A stretch of 64,000 nt of DNA, taken from the NCBI GenBank assembly GCA_019925795.1, contig CM034314.1, positions 82,332,780 through 82,396,779 on the forward strand. Direction: 5' to 3'. Each line of letters opens with the position of its first letter. Within the stretch, counting starts at the first letter, position 1. Below are positions 47,788-58,506 of the stretch, piece after piece. The notes beneath the pieces are model-generated. The model saw only the letters and a program-made list of their open reading frames with translations, had not been told where the DNA came from and did no database searches. The position numbers and the translations under genes were made by a program. This stretch comes from Dendrobium chrysotoxum. Taxonomy: Eukaryota; Streptophyta; Magnoliopsida; Asparagales; Orchidaceae.

Positions 47788-48247
47788 GAGATTTAGAAAT
47801 CCAGACCTGATTTCAAAATTAAGCTTTTTCAAAACCTTCAATTAATTATCTTTGGGAAATTCAAAAGTCAACGATCATTATCGTCATTTTCAAACGATCG
47901 ATAACAGACGATATCTTCTTTCTTTGGAAAGATATATCGTTCTATTATTGTAACTTTGATTATGAAATTAATGATCTCTTTACTAGATTATTGTAATTAA
48001 ACATTGGATTTAACATCATTCTGATTCTTCGGGATCATATGTTGTTTCTCCTTGAGTTTAACTACGATAATCAGGATAAATCAAGATTTATAATCTGAAC
48101 CTATTAGAGAACGATATATTCACCTTCCGAGGTGATATATCATTTATAATAAGTGTTCGATTATAAAATTTTAAATTCCAGAAATTAAATGTCCCAAAGA
48201 AAATTAAACACTTTTCAAAACTATATTTTTTTAATCAAACAAAAAAA

Positions 48248-48265
48248 TGGCGACTCCGCTGGGGA
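48248..48265 (+). other. Primer binding site, tRNA-Arg type
   Basis: TGGCGACTCCGCTGGGGA, 6 bp after the LTR end, is complementary to the CCA-ended 3' terminus of plant tRNA-Arg (ACG). Ogre elements are reported to use a tRNA-Arg primer. It fixes the LTR boundary and lineage. Confidence 0.88.
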
Positions 48266-48841
48266 CAATCTCTCTCTCCATCTTTAATAGCGATATAAAT
48301 TTTATTACATCGGTAGTTTTGACTACCTTTCTTCTGTTGGTCCTTCTACCCATTTCTTTCTTGGGTGAGTGTTGCCAACTCAATTAAGACATGTGAAAAG
48401 AGAGGTGAGTGTAGGAAACCTCCCTCCAAGTCTGGCTTTGATATTTCGCCTCCAAGTTCATTGGTAGAGCGAAAGAGTCAAGCTGAGCTTTTCAAAGTCT
48501 TTCTGTACATGTTGCAAACTTGCATGCAAATAAATTATAGCGTGCTAAGTTTCACAATTTACAGAAGATTTCTTTAATTTCAAAGTTATAATTTCAAATG
48601 TCTAGCAAAATTCCATTGTCTTCAAATCTCAATCGATTCATATATCTTACCATTACATATAGGATTGTAATTCTTATAATTCAATATGTGTGATAGGATA
48701 TAGATTCCTCTTCCAAATTTTAATCCAAAATTTGAAATTTTCTGGTTAATCTAACCTTTGACATTTCAATCCCGAATCACTAGTCGGAATGAAAGAGTCG
48801 GGTTAGCTTATAACATTCCCTCTATTTTTGTAAACCGTTAT

Positions 48842-48859
48842 GTTGAACATACGTTCAAC
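48842..48859 (+). other. Leader hairpin 1
   Basis: GTTGAAC-ATAC-GTTCAAC, perfect 7-bp stem in leader repeat unit 1. Confidence 0.8.
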
Positions 48860-49085
48860 ACTTCGAGTTTCAAAATAAGAGGAAATGCTGCCGAAATTTC
48901 AGATTTTTCAAACATCTATTTTCAAATCAGAATAATCATTACAACTATACATTCTACATAGTTAATGTACTTTCAACTTCTCCGGTCATTTCAATCCTTG
49001 ACATTTCATTCTGAATCATTCATCGGAATGAAAGAGTCAGGTTGAGTTCCTAGAATCTCCCTCTTATAGGTTTGTAAACCATTAT

Positions 49086-49103
49086 GTTGAACATATGTTC
49101 AAC
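49086..49103 (+). other. Leader hairpin 2
   Basis: GTTGAAC-ATAT-GTTCAAC, same stem as hairpin 1 with one loop change. Confidence 0.8.
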
Positions 49104-49359
49104 ACTTCGAGTTTCAAAAATAAGGGGAGATGCCGCCGGATTTTTCAAAAATTTTCAAATCCCTTTTCAAAGTCAATCAAGTTCAAAATGCATTGCTATA
49201 TATTTCTCTATAACAATCGTTGTAGTTTAATATATGCAATATTTATTCAAATTTATCCGGATAAATCAATCTTTGACATCTCATTTTAAATCATTCTTTT
49301 GAAATGTAAAGAGTCGAGTAGTTTTCTCTAGCTTTTCCCTAACATTTGTAAACCGTCGA

Positions 49360-49377
49360 GTTGAATGCAAATTCAAC
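49360..49377 (+). other. Leader hairpin 3 (compensated stem, GNRA loop)
   Basis: GTTGAAT-GCAA-ATTCAAC. Compared with hairpins 1-2 the closing pair changed from C-G to T-A on both sides, and the loop became GCAA, a GNRA tetraloop. Confidence 0.8.
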
Positions 49378-49639
49378 ACCTCGAGTTTTAAAAATAAGGG
49401 GAGGTACTGCCGGAAATTTAAATTTTCAAAAAACATCCGTTCAATTCTCTTCAAGTTTTAATCGTCACGTGTCGAATGTTCTTCTACAATACTTCTTATA
49501 GATGAACATTGACAATTCAAATTCAACATTTATTTTCAGTATCGTTCAAATCTTTGAACTCTGATATTTTATCTTTGATAAGATATAAAGAGTCGAGTTC
49601 CTTCCTATAAAATCTTCCCTAATGTTTGTAAACTGCCGC

Positions 49640-49657
49640 GTTGAATGCAAATTCAAC
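49640..49657 (+). other. Leader hairpin 4 (compensated stem, GNRA loop)
   Basis: GTTGAAT-GCAA-ATTCAAC, identical to hairpin 3, 280 bp downstream. Confidence 0.8.
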
Positions 49658-50250
49658 TCCTCGAGTTTCAAAAATAAGGGGAGATGCTGCCAAATTTTTG
49701 GGTCACTTAAATTCCCTTTCAATTCAAATTCGATTTTCATTGTTACATATACTACTACAACATTCTCTTGTAGTATAACACGTATCATTTTCAGATTCAA
49801 ATTCAATCATCTAGTCTTTCACATACCTCTGACATCTTATCCCTAGCCTAATCAGTGGGATAAGAGAGTCGAGTCAAAACTCCTTGATTTTCTTTGATAT
49901 TTTGTTAACTATTAAGTTGAAAATCAAATCCGACTTTTTGGTTCCAAATAGTCAAAGAAAATCTTTCAATCTTCAAAATTTCAAATCCCCGTCAAATCCT
50001 TTCAAGTCAAATCCAGACCATTGTTGTTATACGTTCTCTACAACATTCTCTTGTAGTTGAACATATACAACAAAAATTCAAATTTTCTTCAAGTCAAAAT
50101 TGATGTCTATACTTTGTCACTACATATCGAATTATAGTTCCTATAATTCGATTTATGTGATAAAATATAGAAAATTTCTTGTCAAAATTCAAATTTAAAA
50201 GTTTGATTCAAATCTTCTCTTTCAAATTTCAGACAATCAAATCTTCTGCA

Positions 50251-52884
50251 ATGGCTGGGAAACTTCTGTTCTCTGTTGACCGAGACCTCCAAGTCGAAGA
50301 GTTAATTCATAGCAGTGCGATTCAGTTTGGAATGGGTTTCAAGACTCTGAAACTGTCTGTTAACGGTGGAACAATCATTAATCTCGCTGCTGAGGGCGAG
50401 AATGGTCCAGTAGTGGAACTAGCTGTGGGAGCTACGAGTGACCTTCCCCCAGTGTTAGAACTGGCAGCAGGTGCTACCCTTACACCTTCTGTACCCTCCG
50501 TTCGAAGTGAGGACAAGAAAATTGAAGTAAAATCTACTATTGAGAAAGGGTCTTCTAGTTCTGCAGCACTGTTTGGCACTAAGAGTGCTAGGAAGAACTA
50601 CCTGAGAAGGATAAGGAAGAAAATTACCAAGTCAAGGAAGATAGCTGAACAGAAAGCCCTGAGTTTAGTTGAGCCTGAGGCTGCTGAGGAGCTGCCTATC
50701 CCTGCCTCTTCTCCACTCCTGAAAGGGAGTCATTTTCATCCCCTCGCAGCTGCTGCAGGGGAGGAGAGAGTCACGCAGATTGCTAGCTCTCCACCTAGCC
50801 CAGTCGACTATACTGTTAAGAGAACCACTAAGAAGAAGAACACTTTGAGAACTAGGATGTTAAGGAACATCATTCATACCTGTGCTGCTGAGACAGGTCA
50901 GACCAAAGAACAATATGTGAGACATCTGAAGGGGGTAATCTCACATAAGCTTGAGAAAGAAGTTCTGAAGGAAGAAAAATCTGAAGCAAGAAACCTGACT
51001 CCTCAGCCAGTGAGGAGAAACAAAAAGTTTGTTAAGCAACCAGTTGCCTCAGTATTAGTGGATGGATATCATTGGGTGCCTCGTCTCCCAACTGCCAAAA
51101 CTGAGGAGATAGTTTTAACTGGGTCTGGTAGGAGTCACCCTCTCAGTGGTAGACCTCCAGTTCCCCCTTCAAGACTCTCAAAGTTGGCCCCTGTGATAGC
51201 CAAATCAAAAGAAATCGTTAAAGACTTACAGCCAGTTGAGGTTAAGGGCAAGAGGCCCATACTTTTGGATGAACCTTATGTGCCAATGAAGATAAGCAGA
51301 ACTGTTGGGATTCAGATTAAAGATACACCAGTTCAGTCACCAGTTCAGTTACCAGTCCAGTCACCTGTTAAGGTCCCCCGACTCCTTATTCAGGGATGTG
51401 AGGATTCTCCTCAGATTGATGTTGGAGTTCTCACAAGTCAAACGCCTTCGTCACATGTTAGGTTAGATATCCCTCACCCTGTTGAGGATGTCACCCTCAC
51501 GACTACCGACTCCGGGACAGTCGGAGGGGAGGGGACAGAACTTGAGGACGATCAAGAGATGTTAGATCAGTTAGTGGCAGAACCTACTGCTGATGACTTG
51601 AAAATTCAAGAGGTCCTCACCCAGTTCGGAGATGAGGAATTTGAAGAGATGATTAACTATAAGGGGTACCTACCAATCGACCTCGAATCAATTGAGGGTA
51701 GACCGGTCGATGAGGTGGTACAAGAAATAAGGGATATACTTAAAAACAAGGCAATTGAAGCCTTTGATCCAGAAACAGATGATCTGATGGAAGAAGATTC
51801 AGCTGGGAACATTTGTATGGTTGAGACCAGAGCATCAAATAAAGATGCTGAGCCTTCAAGACACCGATCTGGTAAAGAAGAAGCCTCTGCAGCAGTAGAT
51901 TCAGACTCTGATGGATCAATTAAATTGAATGAGAAAGATGAATACATCAAGAGTCTGGAAAATAAAATTGAACAGATGATGCTCAGAATGGAACAGATGC
52001 AAAATCAGATGATCAAGGCACAGCAATCTCAATCCGAGTTGCAACCTACAACACACACAGTGGGTGAGCACAGCAGGAAAACAGAATCAAGTCCTAGAAC
52101 TCCAGAGGTTGCTTCCCCAATCTCTCCAGCCGACAAAGATATCCGCCAGATGATCGAAACCCAGGTAAGGGAGGCCTTAGCCCATTCTCAAGGGATTGTA
52201 TATATTCCAAAGGATAGACCCTACCCTGAAGAATATGATTCAGTTTCTTATCCTAAAGGCTTTGTGCCACCTTCATTCAAAGTTTTTAGTGGTTTAGAAA
52301 ATCCAAGACAGCACCTGGCCCACTTCCGAGCGAGCTGTTGCAACGCAGGAGGGTCAGATGCTCTACTCTTTCGCCAGTCTATGAGTAGTCTATCCGGTAT
52401 TGCTTTTGAATGGTACGCAGATCTACCTAATGGTTCAGTGAAAACATTTACAGAGCTCGAGAGTCTATTCTTAAAGAGATTCTCAGGAGCCCAGCAGCGT
52501 GTAACCGTTGGTGATCTTGTCATCGAAAAACAAAAACCGGGAGACTCTTTGGTTGAGTACATCTTGAGATGGCGAAATCTCTCGATGAAGTGTGAACCCC
52601 AGTTGCAAGAGCAACATGCAGTGGAGATTCTTTTAAAGAATATCCACGGGCCTATTGCTTTTCTCCTGAAGGGTTTCACTATCAAAACCTTCGAAAAACT
52701 TTTGAATAAAGCTAGTAATCTACAGGAAGAGGCTTCCAAAATGCCATTCCTGAAGGATTCTACTGAGGAAAAGAAAGCTAGCAAACCATTGAAGTCCTTT
52801 GAAAAGAGAACAGCAATGGTTTCAGCTGTTGATAAGGGGAAGAAACCAATGAATGTTCAGTCCAGTAATTCTCCAACACAATAA
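50251..52884 (+). CDS. gag: Gag polyprotein part of element A
   Basis: The frame is open from 50179, but that first codon is TTG. The first ATG, at 50251 (GCAATGGCT, good plant context), is the likely start, giving 877 residues. The first ~650 residues are an unusual extension with twin PVVELAVGAT/PVLELAAGAT motifs, a basic patch NYLRRIRKKITKSRK, SPVQ-type repeats and a coiled coil (51930-52040). The retrotransposon gag core (52255-52700) follows, with FEWYADLPNGSVKTF and LVEYILRWRNL. Gag would form the virus-like particle. It closes at TAA 52882, but the same frame continues into the zinc knuckle, so this stop is probably a recent mutation that cuts off the RNA-binding part. Lineage: Tat/Ogre-like. 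Confidence 0.88.
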   Translation: MAGKLLFSVDRDLQVEELIHSSAIQFGMGFKTLKLSVNGGTIINLAAEGENGPVVELAVGATSDLPPVLELAAGATLTPSVPSVRSEDKKIEVKSTIEKGSSSSAALFGTKSARKNYLRRIRKKITKSRKIAEQKALSLVEPEAAEELPIPASSPLLKGSHFHPLAAAAGEERVTQIASSPPSPVDYTVKRTTKKKNTLRTRMLRNIIHTCAAETGQTKEQYVRHLKGVISHKLEKEVLKEEKSEARNLTPQPVRRNKKFVKQPVASVLVDGYHWVPRLPTAKTEEIVLTGSGRSHPLSGRPPVPPSRLSKLAPVIAKSKEIVKDLQPVEVKGKRPILLDEPYVPMKISRTVGIQIKDTPVQSPVQLPVQSPVKVPRLLIQGCEDSPQIDVGVLTSQTPSSHVRLDIPHPVEDVTLTTTDSGTVGGEGTELEDDQEMLDQLVAEPTADDLKIQEVLTQFGDEEFEEMINYKGYLPIDLESIEGRPVDEVVQEIRDILKNKAIEAFDPETDDLMEEDSAGNICMVETRASNKDAEPSRHRSGKEEASAAVDSDSDGSIKLNEKDEYIKSLENKIEQMMLRMEQMQNQMIKAQQSQSELQPTTHTVGEHSRKTESSPRTPEVASPISPADKDIRQMIETQVREALAHSQGIVYIPKDRPYPEEYDSVSYPKGFVPPSFKVFSGLENPRQHLAHFRASCCNAGGSDALLFRQSMSSLSGIAFEWYADLPNGSVKTFTELESLFLKRFSGAQQRVTVGDLVIEKQKPGDSLVEYILRWRNLSMKCEPQLQEQHAVEILLKNIHGPIAFLLKGFTIKTFEKLLNKASNLQEEASKMPFLKDSTEEKKASKPLKSFEKRTAMVSAVDKGKKPMNVQSSNSPTQ

Positions 52885-55800
52885 ACTCAGAAATCTCCAC
52901 CTTTTCAGGTAACTTCTCAACCTACAAGAGATTCTCACCCGATTTCTTTTAAAGAAAGATTGGCTCGTACATATCCATTTAAAAGGGAGTCGGTGAGAAA
53001 GATCTTTAAAAGTCTTCAGAAGAAGCCAGATTTTCGATTGCCGGAGGCCAAGAAGCTGGAAGAGGCAAATAAGAAGGATGATCCAACTTTTTGCCCCTAC
53101 CATCGCATGTTAGGCCACACAATCGAAGACTGCATCGTCTTCAAAGATTGGCTAGAAAAGAACTTCCGTCAAGGTAATATTATAATTCCAAAGGAGTACC
53201 TGGTCGATCCGGATCAGGGGTCTGTCAAATCTATCTCAGGTATGAATTCTAACTTTTCTCTGTCCATTGAAGATGGTTGGGATATAGCACTATCCCGGGC
53301 ATTTAAAAAGTCGATTAATAAATCTTTTCGTCTTTCTCAACAGTTACCGACGAGAGCCCGGGACCCGATCTGGGAGGTTGACCTCGAGGCTTCGCAGGAG
53401 GACGTTGGGATAGTTTCCTCTCCAGTAGTTTTAGGAACTACTGTATTAAATAAAAATGAAAAGAGTGAACTTTCTGTAGAGAGGAAATTTGTTGATGAGA
53501 GATCTGTACAAGTGGTTGATGGTGGCTTAAAACCTCTGTCACCACTGAAATTATCTAACTTTTACTTTGCCCCATCAAAGGCAAAGGGTCGAAAATTAAA
53601 TAAAAAGTCTGATCCTTCTGCTCATATTTTGATGATTAATGTTGAGAATAAAGACGTAAATGACTCTTCTATTAAAAATAATCAAGAACAAGTTGAGATC
53701 AATCAAGAAATTCAAACACTCAACTCTCCAGATTTGACTCTTCAAGAGAGAAATGAATCTAACGTCTTATCAGATAGTGAAACTCCTGAAATTAACTTTC
53801 AAGGGAGTCCTGTCATGATAGATTTTTTAGATTCGGACTCTCGCTCAGATAACGACAATCAATCGCCTAAGGAGAGCGTAGACTCCCCTGTAGTTTGTTC
53901 TTCCGATGAAGTCGTGCAAGTACAACTACGTGGTGGGAAGGTCTTACCCCCTAGGCTACCTCCTCAGGATAAAGGAAAACAAGTTGTTTCTGATGATCCA
54001 ATTCAAATCCCCGCTCAACAATCAACTCCAATTCTTTCAAATCCACCGGGTCCCAACGTTAATGTTCCAAGTGTTGATTACAATGTCTTAGCTCACCTTA
54101 GAAAGTTGCCCGCCAAATTGAGTATTTATGATGCCCTTGTCCTTTCAAAAGAGATGAGGGAGACTCTAATTAAAGCACTTCTCGACCCAGAGATTTGCTT
54201 AGCTCAATTAGCCTCAACTTCCGAGGAAGAAGCTTTGTACTTTAAGGAAATCCCTGGGGTTACCTTCTCTGGCGAAGATTTACTCCTTGGAACTGCCGAT
54301 CACAATCGTCCACTTTACATCACAGTAAATGTGGGCAAGTTTAAGTTATCAAGAGTTCTAGTTGACCCGGGTGCATCGGTCAACGTGATGACTCTCGCAT
54401 ACCTTAGAATTGATACTAGCAAGCTCTCAACTGATAAGTTAGTGCTTCGTGGGTTCAATGAAAAGGGCGAGAAGGCTTTAGGTTCAGTTACCCTTCTTCT
54501 AGAGATAGGAGAATTGAAAACTGAAGCGAAATTTCATATAATTGATTCGGCAACGTCCTTTAATGCGCTCCTAGGAAGGCCCTGGATCCATGAGTATAGG
54601 ATGGTTCCTTCTACCCTACATCAATGCATCAAGTACCAACGAGATGGCATTAAGTTTGAAATTAAGGGTGATCTGCAACCATTCTCTATTCACGAGATCG
54701 GGATCTACGAGGATGCGGCGTACTACGTACCTAAAGGGTCCACTACTTGTTCTAAGGTAGAGATCAACATCAAGGAGGAAAAGGCAGAAAGTCAAAGTTC
54801 AAAAGCAATTCAAAGATTGAGAAAAGAAAAAGTTAAAAAACAAAAGAGACAAAACTCAAGCAGTGAAGACGACATCGAGCGTGTGATCTTCAGGCCCCCA
54901 AACATTATACCTCAAAGAGGTGGGAGGATGGCCCAAAGAGCACGCGGTCGAGGTCGCCCTTCAATTGAAAAAAAAAATTCCCTGATCTATGTCAAACTTG
55001 AAACAAGTTCTGATGAAGATTCAAGAAAAAAGGGTGCCAGATTTGCTTTTGACTATACAAAAATCAATCCTCCTCCGAAGTTTGATCTCACTTTAGAATC
55101 GGATAGCGACCAGGAGGATACAAAATTAAATATTCAAAGTGACGAGCCTGAATTGAGTTTGTATGAAAAGCTTAATAGAACGGTTGAATCCTTAACCTTA
55201 ACCCCACTGTCTGCTGACAGGGTCTCAGGGTTAGTAATTAAGGATGCTCCAAACTTAGATGGAGAAGTAAGGAAAGCCAAGAAGTTCTTCCCTGGCTCTT
55301 CCTCCTCAAGGAATGAAGATGATGTAATCCTTGAAGAGGCAAATTTCAATGAATTAATGGAATTACCTTTTGGCTACTTTCCTGCTGATGTTAAGTCTCT
55401 TATTTCTAAAGGTTTTACTCCGAGACAATGGACTAAGGGTCAGGCTAGATACCACGAAAGTCTTTGGAATTCAAAATTTAATAAACATTGGACCAGTGGT
55501 ATCGGCTTTAGTACCGTTAGGTCGTTTGACGATGACGAATTTTGTCTAATGATAACTAGTCGTCCTGAATTTAAAAATGTCCCTACTGAAGTCATTGATT
55601 CATTCGATGGACTTTGTTTGGAGACTTTTGATGATTCTGATGAACTTCAGGTTCGGGATGCACCCCCTGAATTCGAAGAAGAAATTAAATCAACAGTCGA
55701 TGAACTTAAAGAAATCAACCTTGGAACAGAGGATGACCCTCGCCCCACTTGCATAAGTTCTTTGTTGAGTGAGGATGAGTCTAAGGATCTAATTCAACTT

Positions 55801-56847
55801 CTATTCGAGTTTAAAGATTGCTTCTCCTGGACATACGACGAAATGTCGGGATTGTCCGCTGACATAGCAGTCCATAAACTTGGAATCCGGCATGATGCCA
55901 TTCCTGTCAAGCAAGCTCCACGACGCATGCGTCTGGAGATCGAACAACAAGTCGTTTCTGAAGTCAAGAAGTTGGCAGAGGCTGGATTTATTCGAGAAGA
56001 ACAATATCCTTCTTGGGTAGCCAGCGTCGTGCCAGTTCGAAAGAAAAATGGTCAAATCCGAGTCTGTGTTGACTATAGAGACCTGAATAAGGCATATCCT
56101 AAGGATGAATTTCCTTTGCCAATCCCAGAACTCATGGTGGATATTGCCTCCTCGCACGTTGTTTTCTCCTTTATGGATGGTTCGTCTGGTTATAATCAAA
56201 TCAAGATGGCCCCAGAAGATGAGAGAAACACTGCCTTCAGAAGTCCTATAGGGATCTTTTGTTATAAAGTGATGCCCTTTGGCCTCAAAAATGCTGGTGC
56301 AACCTACCAGCGGGCCATGACTCATATCTTTGATGACTTAATACATAATCAAGTCGAATGTTACATCGACGATTTAGTTGTCAAGAGTAGAGTGAAAGAG
56401 GCTCATCTTTATGATTTAAGAACTATCTTCGAGCGGTTACGCCGCTACGACCTTAAAATGAATCCCTTGAAGTGTGCTTTCGGCGTTACGTCAGGGAAAT
56501 TCTTAGGTTTCGTAGTCAGGCACCGTGGAATCGAAATTGATCCTGCCAAAATTGAAGCTATCTTAAATATGCCGCCTCCTAAGAGTCTCACTCAATTGAG
56601 ATCTCTCCAGGGCAGGCTGGCGTATATAAGAAGATTCATTTCTAATCTTTCTGGAAGATGTCAACCATTCTCTGTCCTAGCTAAAAAGGATGCCAAATTC
56701 ATTTGGGACGAGAAATGTCAAAATGCTTTCGAAAATATCAAACAATACCTGACAAATCTGCCAGTTTTGGCAGCCCCCATTCCGGGAAGACCTTTAATCC
56801 TTTACACTGCAGCCCTTGACGAATCTCTTGGGGCTCTTCTAGCTTAA
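52885..56847 (+). pseudogene. pol: Zinc knuckle, protease and reverse transcriptase of element A
   Basis: Same frame as gag, cut off upstream by TAA 52882 and downstream by TAA 56845. Contents: a knuckle CPYHRMLGHTIEDC (53092-53133, Cys-His-His-Cys spacing); a long variable linker; the aspartic protease with VDPGASVNVM (catalytic Asp at 54364) and ALLGRPW; an acidic linker; reverse transcriptase with FMDGSSGYNQI (Asp at 56176), MPFGLKNAGATYQR and YIDD (56362-56373). RT residues look intact. DPG instead of DTG is frequent in plant Tat elements. No frameshift is present, and the Ogre-type intron between protease and RT is not needed to keep the frame open. Confidence 0.88.
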
Positions 56848-57090
56848 ATCAATGACGATGGGAAAGAGAATGCCCTCTACTACCTGAGTCGGAGATTACT
56901 CCCAACGAAAATCCGATATCCTGCAATTGAGAAACATTGCCTTGCTTTAGTCTTTGCAGCACAAAAACTAAGACATTACATGCTTTCTCATCAGGTCAGT
57001 CTGATTTCCAGTGTCAACCCCTTGCAATATCTTATGACCCGGCCCACGTTGTCAGGACGTCTAGCTCGTTGGTCTATGATATTGTTATAA
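56848..57090 (+). pseudogene. Degenerate first RNase H of element A
   Basis: Between stops at 56845 and 57088, same frame. LYYLSRRLLPTKIRYPAIEK and LRHYMLSHQV are typical of the gypsy RNase H. The usual first Asp is absent (LYTAALDESLGALLA just before) and the TD of the TDHxPL motif is lost (SSVNPLQYLM), leaving only the Glu region. This matches published Tat elements, where this domain has decayed beside an added archaeal-type RNase H. Confidence 0.78.
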
Positions 57091-58506
57091 TTTGAAATCA
57101 CTTTCATTCCCCTGCGTGCTGTGAAAGGGCAGGCCGTCGCCGACTTCCTTGCGGCACACCCGCTACCGGCGGAATCTCCTCTAAATGATGATTTACCTGA
57201 TGAGCAAATCATGAGTTTCGAGGAATCCAATGTTCAAACCTGGGAAATGTATTTTGATGGTGCAGCGTCCTCTCAAAGGGGCAAAACACCTCAATCCACT
57301 ATTCCTGGGAAAGCCGGAGTCGGTCTGCTTTTCATAACACCGGATAAGGGAATGATGCACTTTTCCTACCATTTATCAGAACCTTGTACGAACAACGAAG
57401 CTGAGTACGAAGCTTTGATAACTGGTTTGGAACTTGCAATCCTATTGGAGATTAAAGAGATTAAGATCTATGGTGACTCTCAACTGGTGATCAACCAAGT
57501 CGCAGGGACCTATAAGGTTTTGAATCCTAAACTCCTGAAATATCACCAATACACAATGCACCTACTCGAGAAAATTCCCATTGTCACTATGTATAGGGTT
57601 CCTCGTGGAAGCAATTCCTCGGCGGATGCCCTAGCAAAGCTTGCAAAGGAATTTGCTTGCCCAGAAGAGGACTTCATCCCTATAGAAGTTCAAGGTCGTC
57701 AAGTCCTGTCCCCTGTAGACATGGAATACCTCAACAATCAATCCTCCCAGGTCCTTTCTACATCTTCAGCAGTTGATGAAGAAAAAGATTGGAGACAACC
57801 AATAATCAAGTATTTGCAAGAAGGCAAGCTTCCCCACGACAGGTCTCTTGCTAATCAAATCAAGAAACGTGCCCTATCATATGCACTAGTCAACAATACG
57901 TTGTACCGACGATCGTTCGATCAGATGTGGCTCCGTTGTTTAAACAAACGAGAGGCCCTGAAGATCGTTAACGAAGTCCATGCTGGACTGTGCGGTGCTC
58001 ATCAATCGGGTCCTAAGATGAAAATGAAAATCAAAAGACTTGGTTACTACTGGCCTACGATGATTGACGATTGCATGAAAATTATAAAATGTTGTCATCA
58101 ATGCCAAGTTCATTGTGTGGTTTTACATCAGCCGCCTAATGTGTTACATCCTACGATATCCTCGTGGCCCTTCGAAAGTTGGGGCACGGATATCGTCGGG
58201 CCAATTGACCCTCCTTCTTCAAGGGGTCATCGCTTCATCTTAGCAGTGACTGATTACTTTTCAAAGTGGGCAGAAGCAATACCATTAAGAAATGTAACAT
58301 CACATCATGTAATGAAATTCTTTCGTGACCATATCGTATATCAATTCGGCGTGTCTCGCAGAATCATATCCGATAATGGGTCCGCTTTCAAGTCTACAAA
58401 AATTAATAACTTTGCAAGTCACCACGGTATTGATTGGAGATACTCAACGATCTATTACCCACGGGCTAATGGATTGGCTGAGGCCTTCAATAAAACCCTG
58501 GTATAA
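57091..58506 (+). pseudogene. pol: Archaeal-type RNase H and integrase core of element A
   Basis: Same frame, between stops at 57088 and 58504. Archaeal-type RNase H: MYFDGAASS (Asp 57256), NNEAEYEAL (57391), IYGDSQLV (Asp 57475) and SSADALAKLA (Asp 57625); all four acidic residues are present. Its presence after the first RNase H is the mark of the Tat clade. Integrase: zinc region HAGLCGAH with CCHQC, then DDE core at GTDIVGP (Asp 58189), SDNGS (Asp 58372) and LAEAFNK (Glu 58480). There are 35 residues between the last two, the usual spacing. The domain would insert the cDNA copy; the next stop truncates it just after the core. Confidence 0.88.

Larger units (their letters stand above)
41260..48241 (+). 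mobile_element. Element A 5' LTR (6982 bp)
   Basis: Starts TGTTGACCTC at 41260 and ends TTAATCAAACA at 48241, giving TG...CA ends. The start is fixed by exact match to 62175, the end by the primer site 6 bp later. Regions in order: CCTAGGATC repeats (41290-41880), TTGACC-rich part (42420-42970), GC-rich island (43900-44180), AT-rich second half, conserved block (46955-47026), terminal hairpin (47766-47787). No coding capacity; short frames are chance. Confidence 0.94.
48266..50250 (+). repeat. Element A leader with ~245-280 bp tandem repeats
   Basis: Between primer site and gag lie about 2 kb of non-coding leader. From about 48760 to 50000 five diverging units share GAATGAAAGAGTCG, TTTGTAAACCGT, a hairpin, CTTCGAGTTTCAAAAATAAG and GGGGAGATGCTGCC. 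Hairpin-to-hairpin spacing is 244, 274 and 280 bp; the fifth unit (near 49914) has lost the stem. 48266-48750 holds a weaker related unit. Leaders of this clade often carry an extra ORF here; none with family signature is present. The leader may hold packaging or translation signals. Confidence 0.75.

Noticed and set aside
50179..50250. Gag start at 50179
   Set aside because: The codon is TTG, not normally used in plants; the first ATG, with good context, is 50251. Likewise 52960 (TTG) and 57121 (GTG) are not starts but points inside one continuous frame.
54364..54372. Asp-Pro-Gly in the protease active site taken as a mutation
   Set aside because: DPG is common in plant Tat proteases, so it is not evidence of inactivation.
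54750..55750. Ogre-type intron between protease and RT
   Set aside because: The frame is open throughout and no clear donor/acceptor pair with a stop-containing intron could be identified; splicing cannot be excluded but is not supported.
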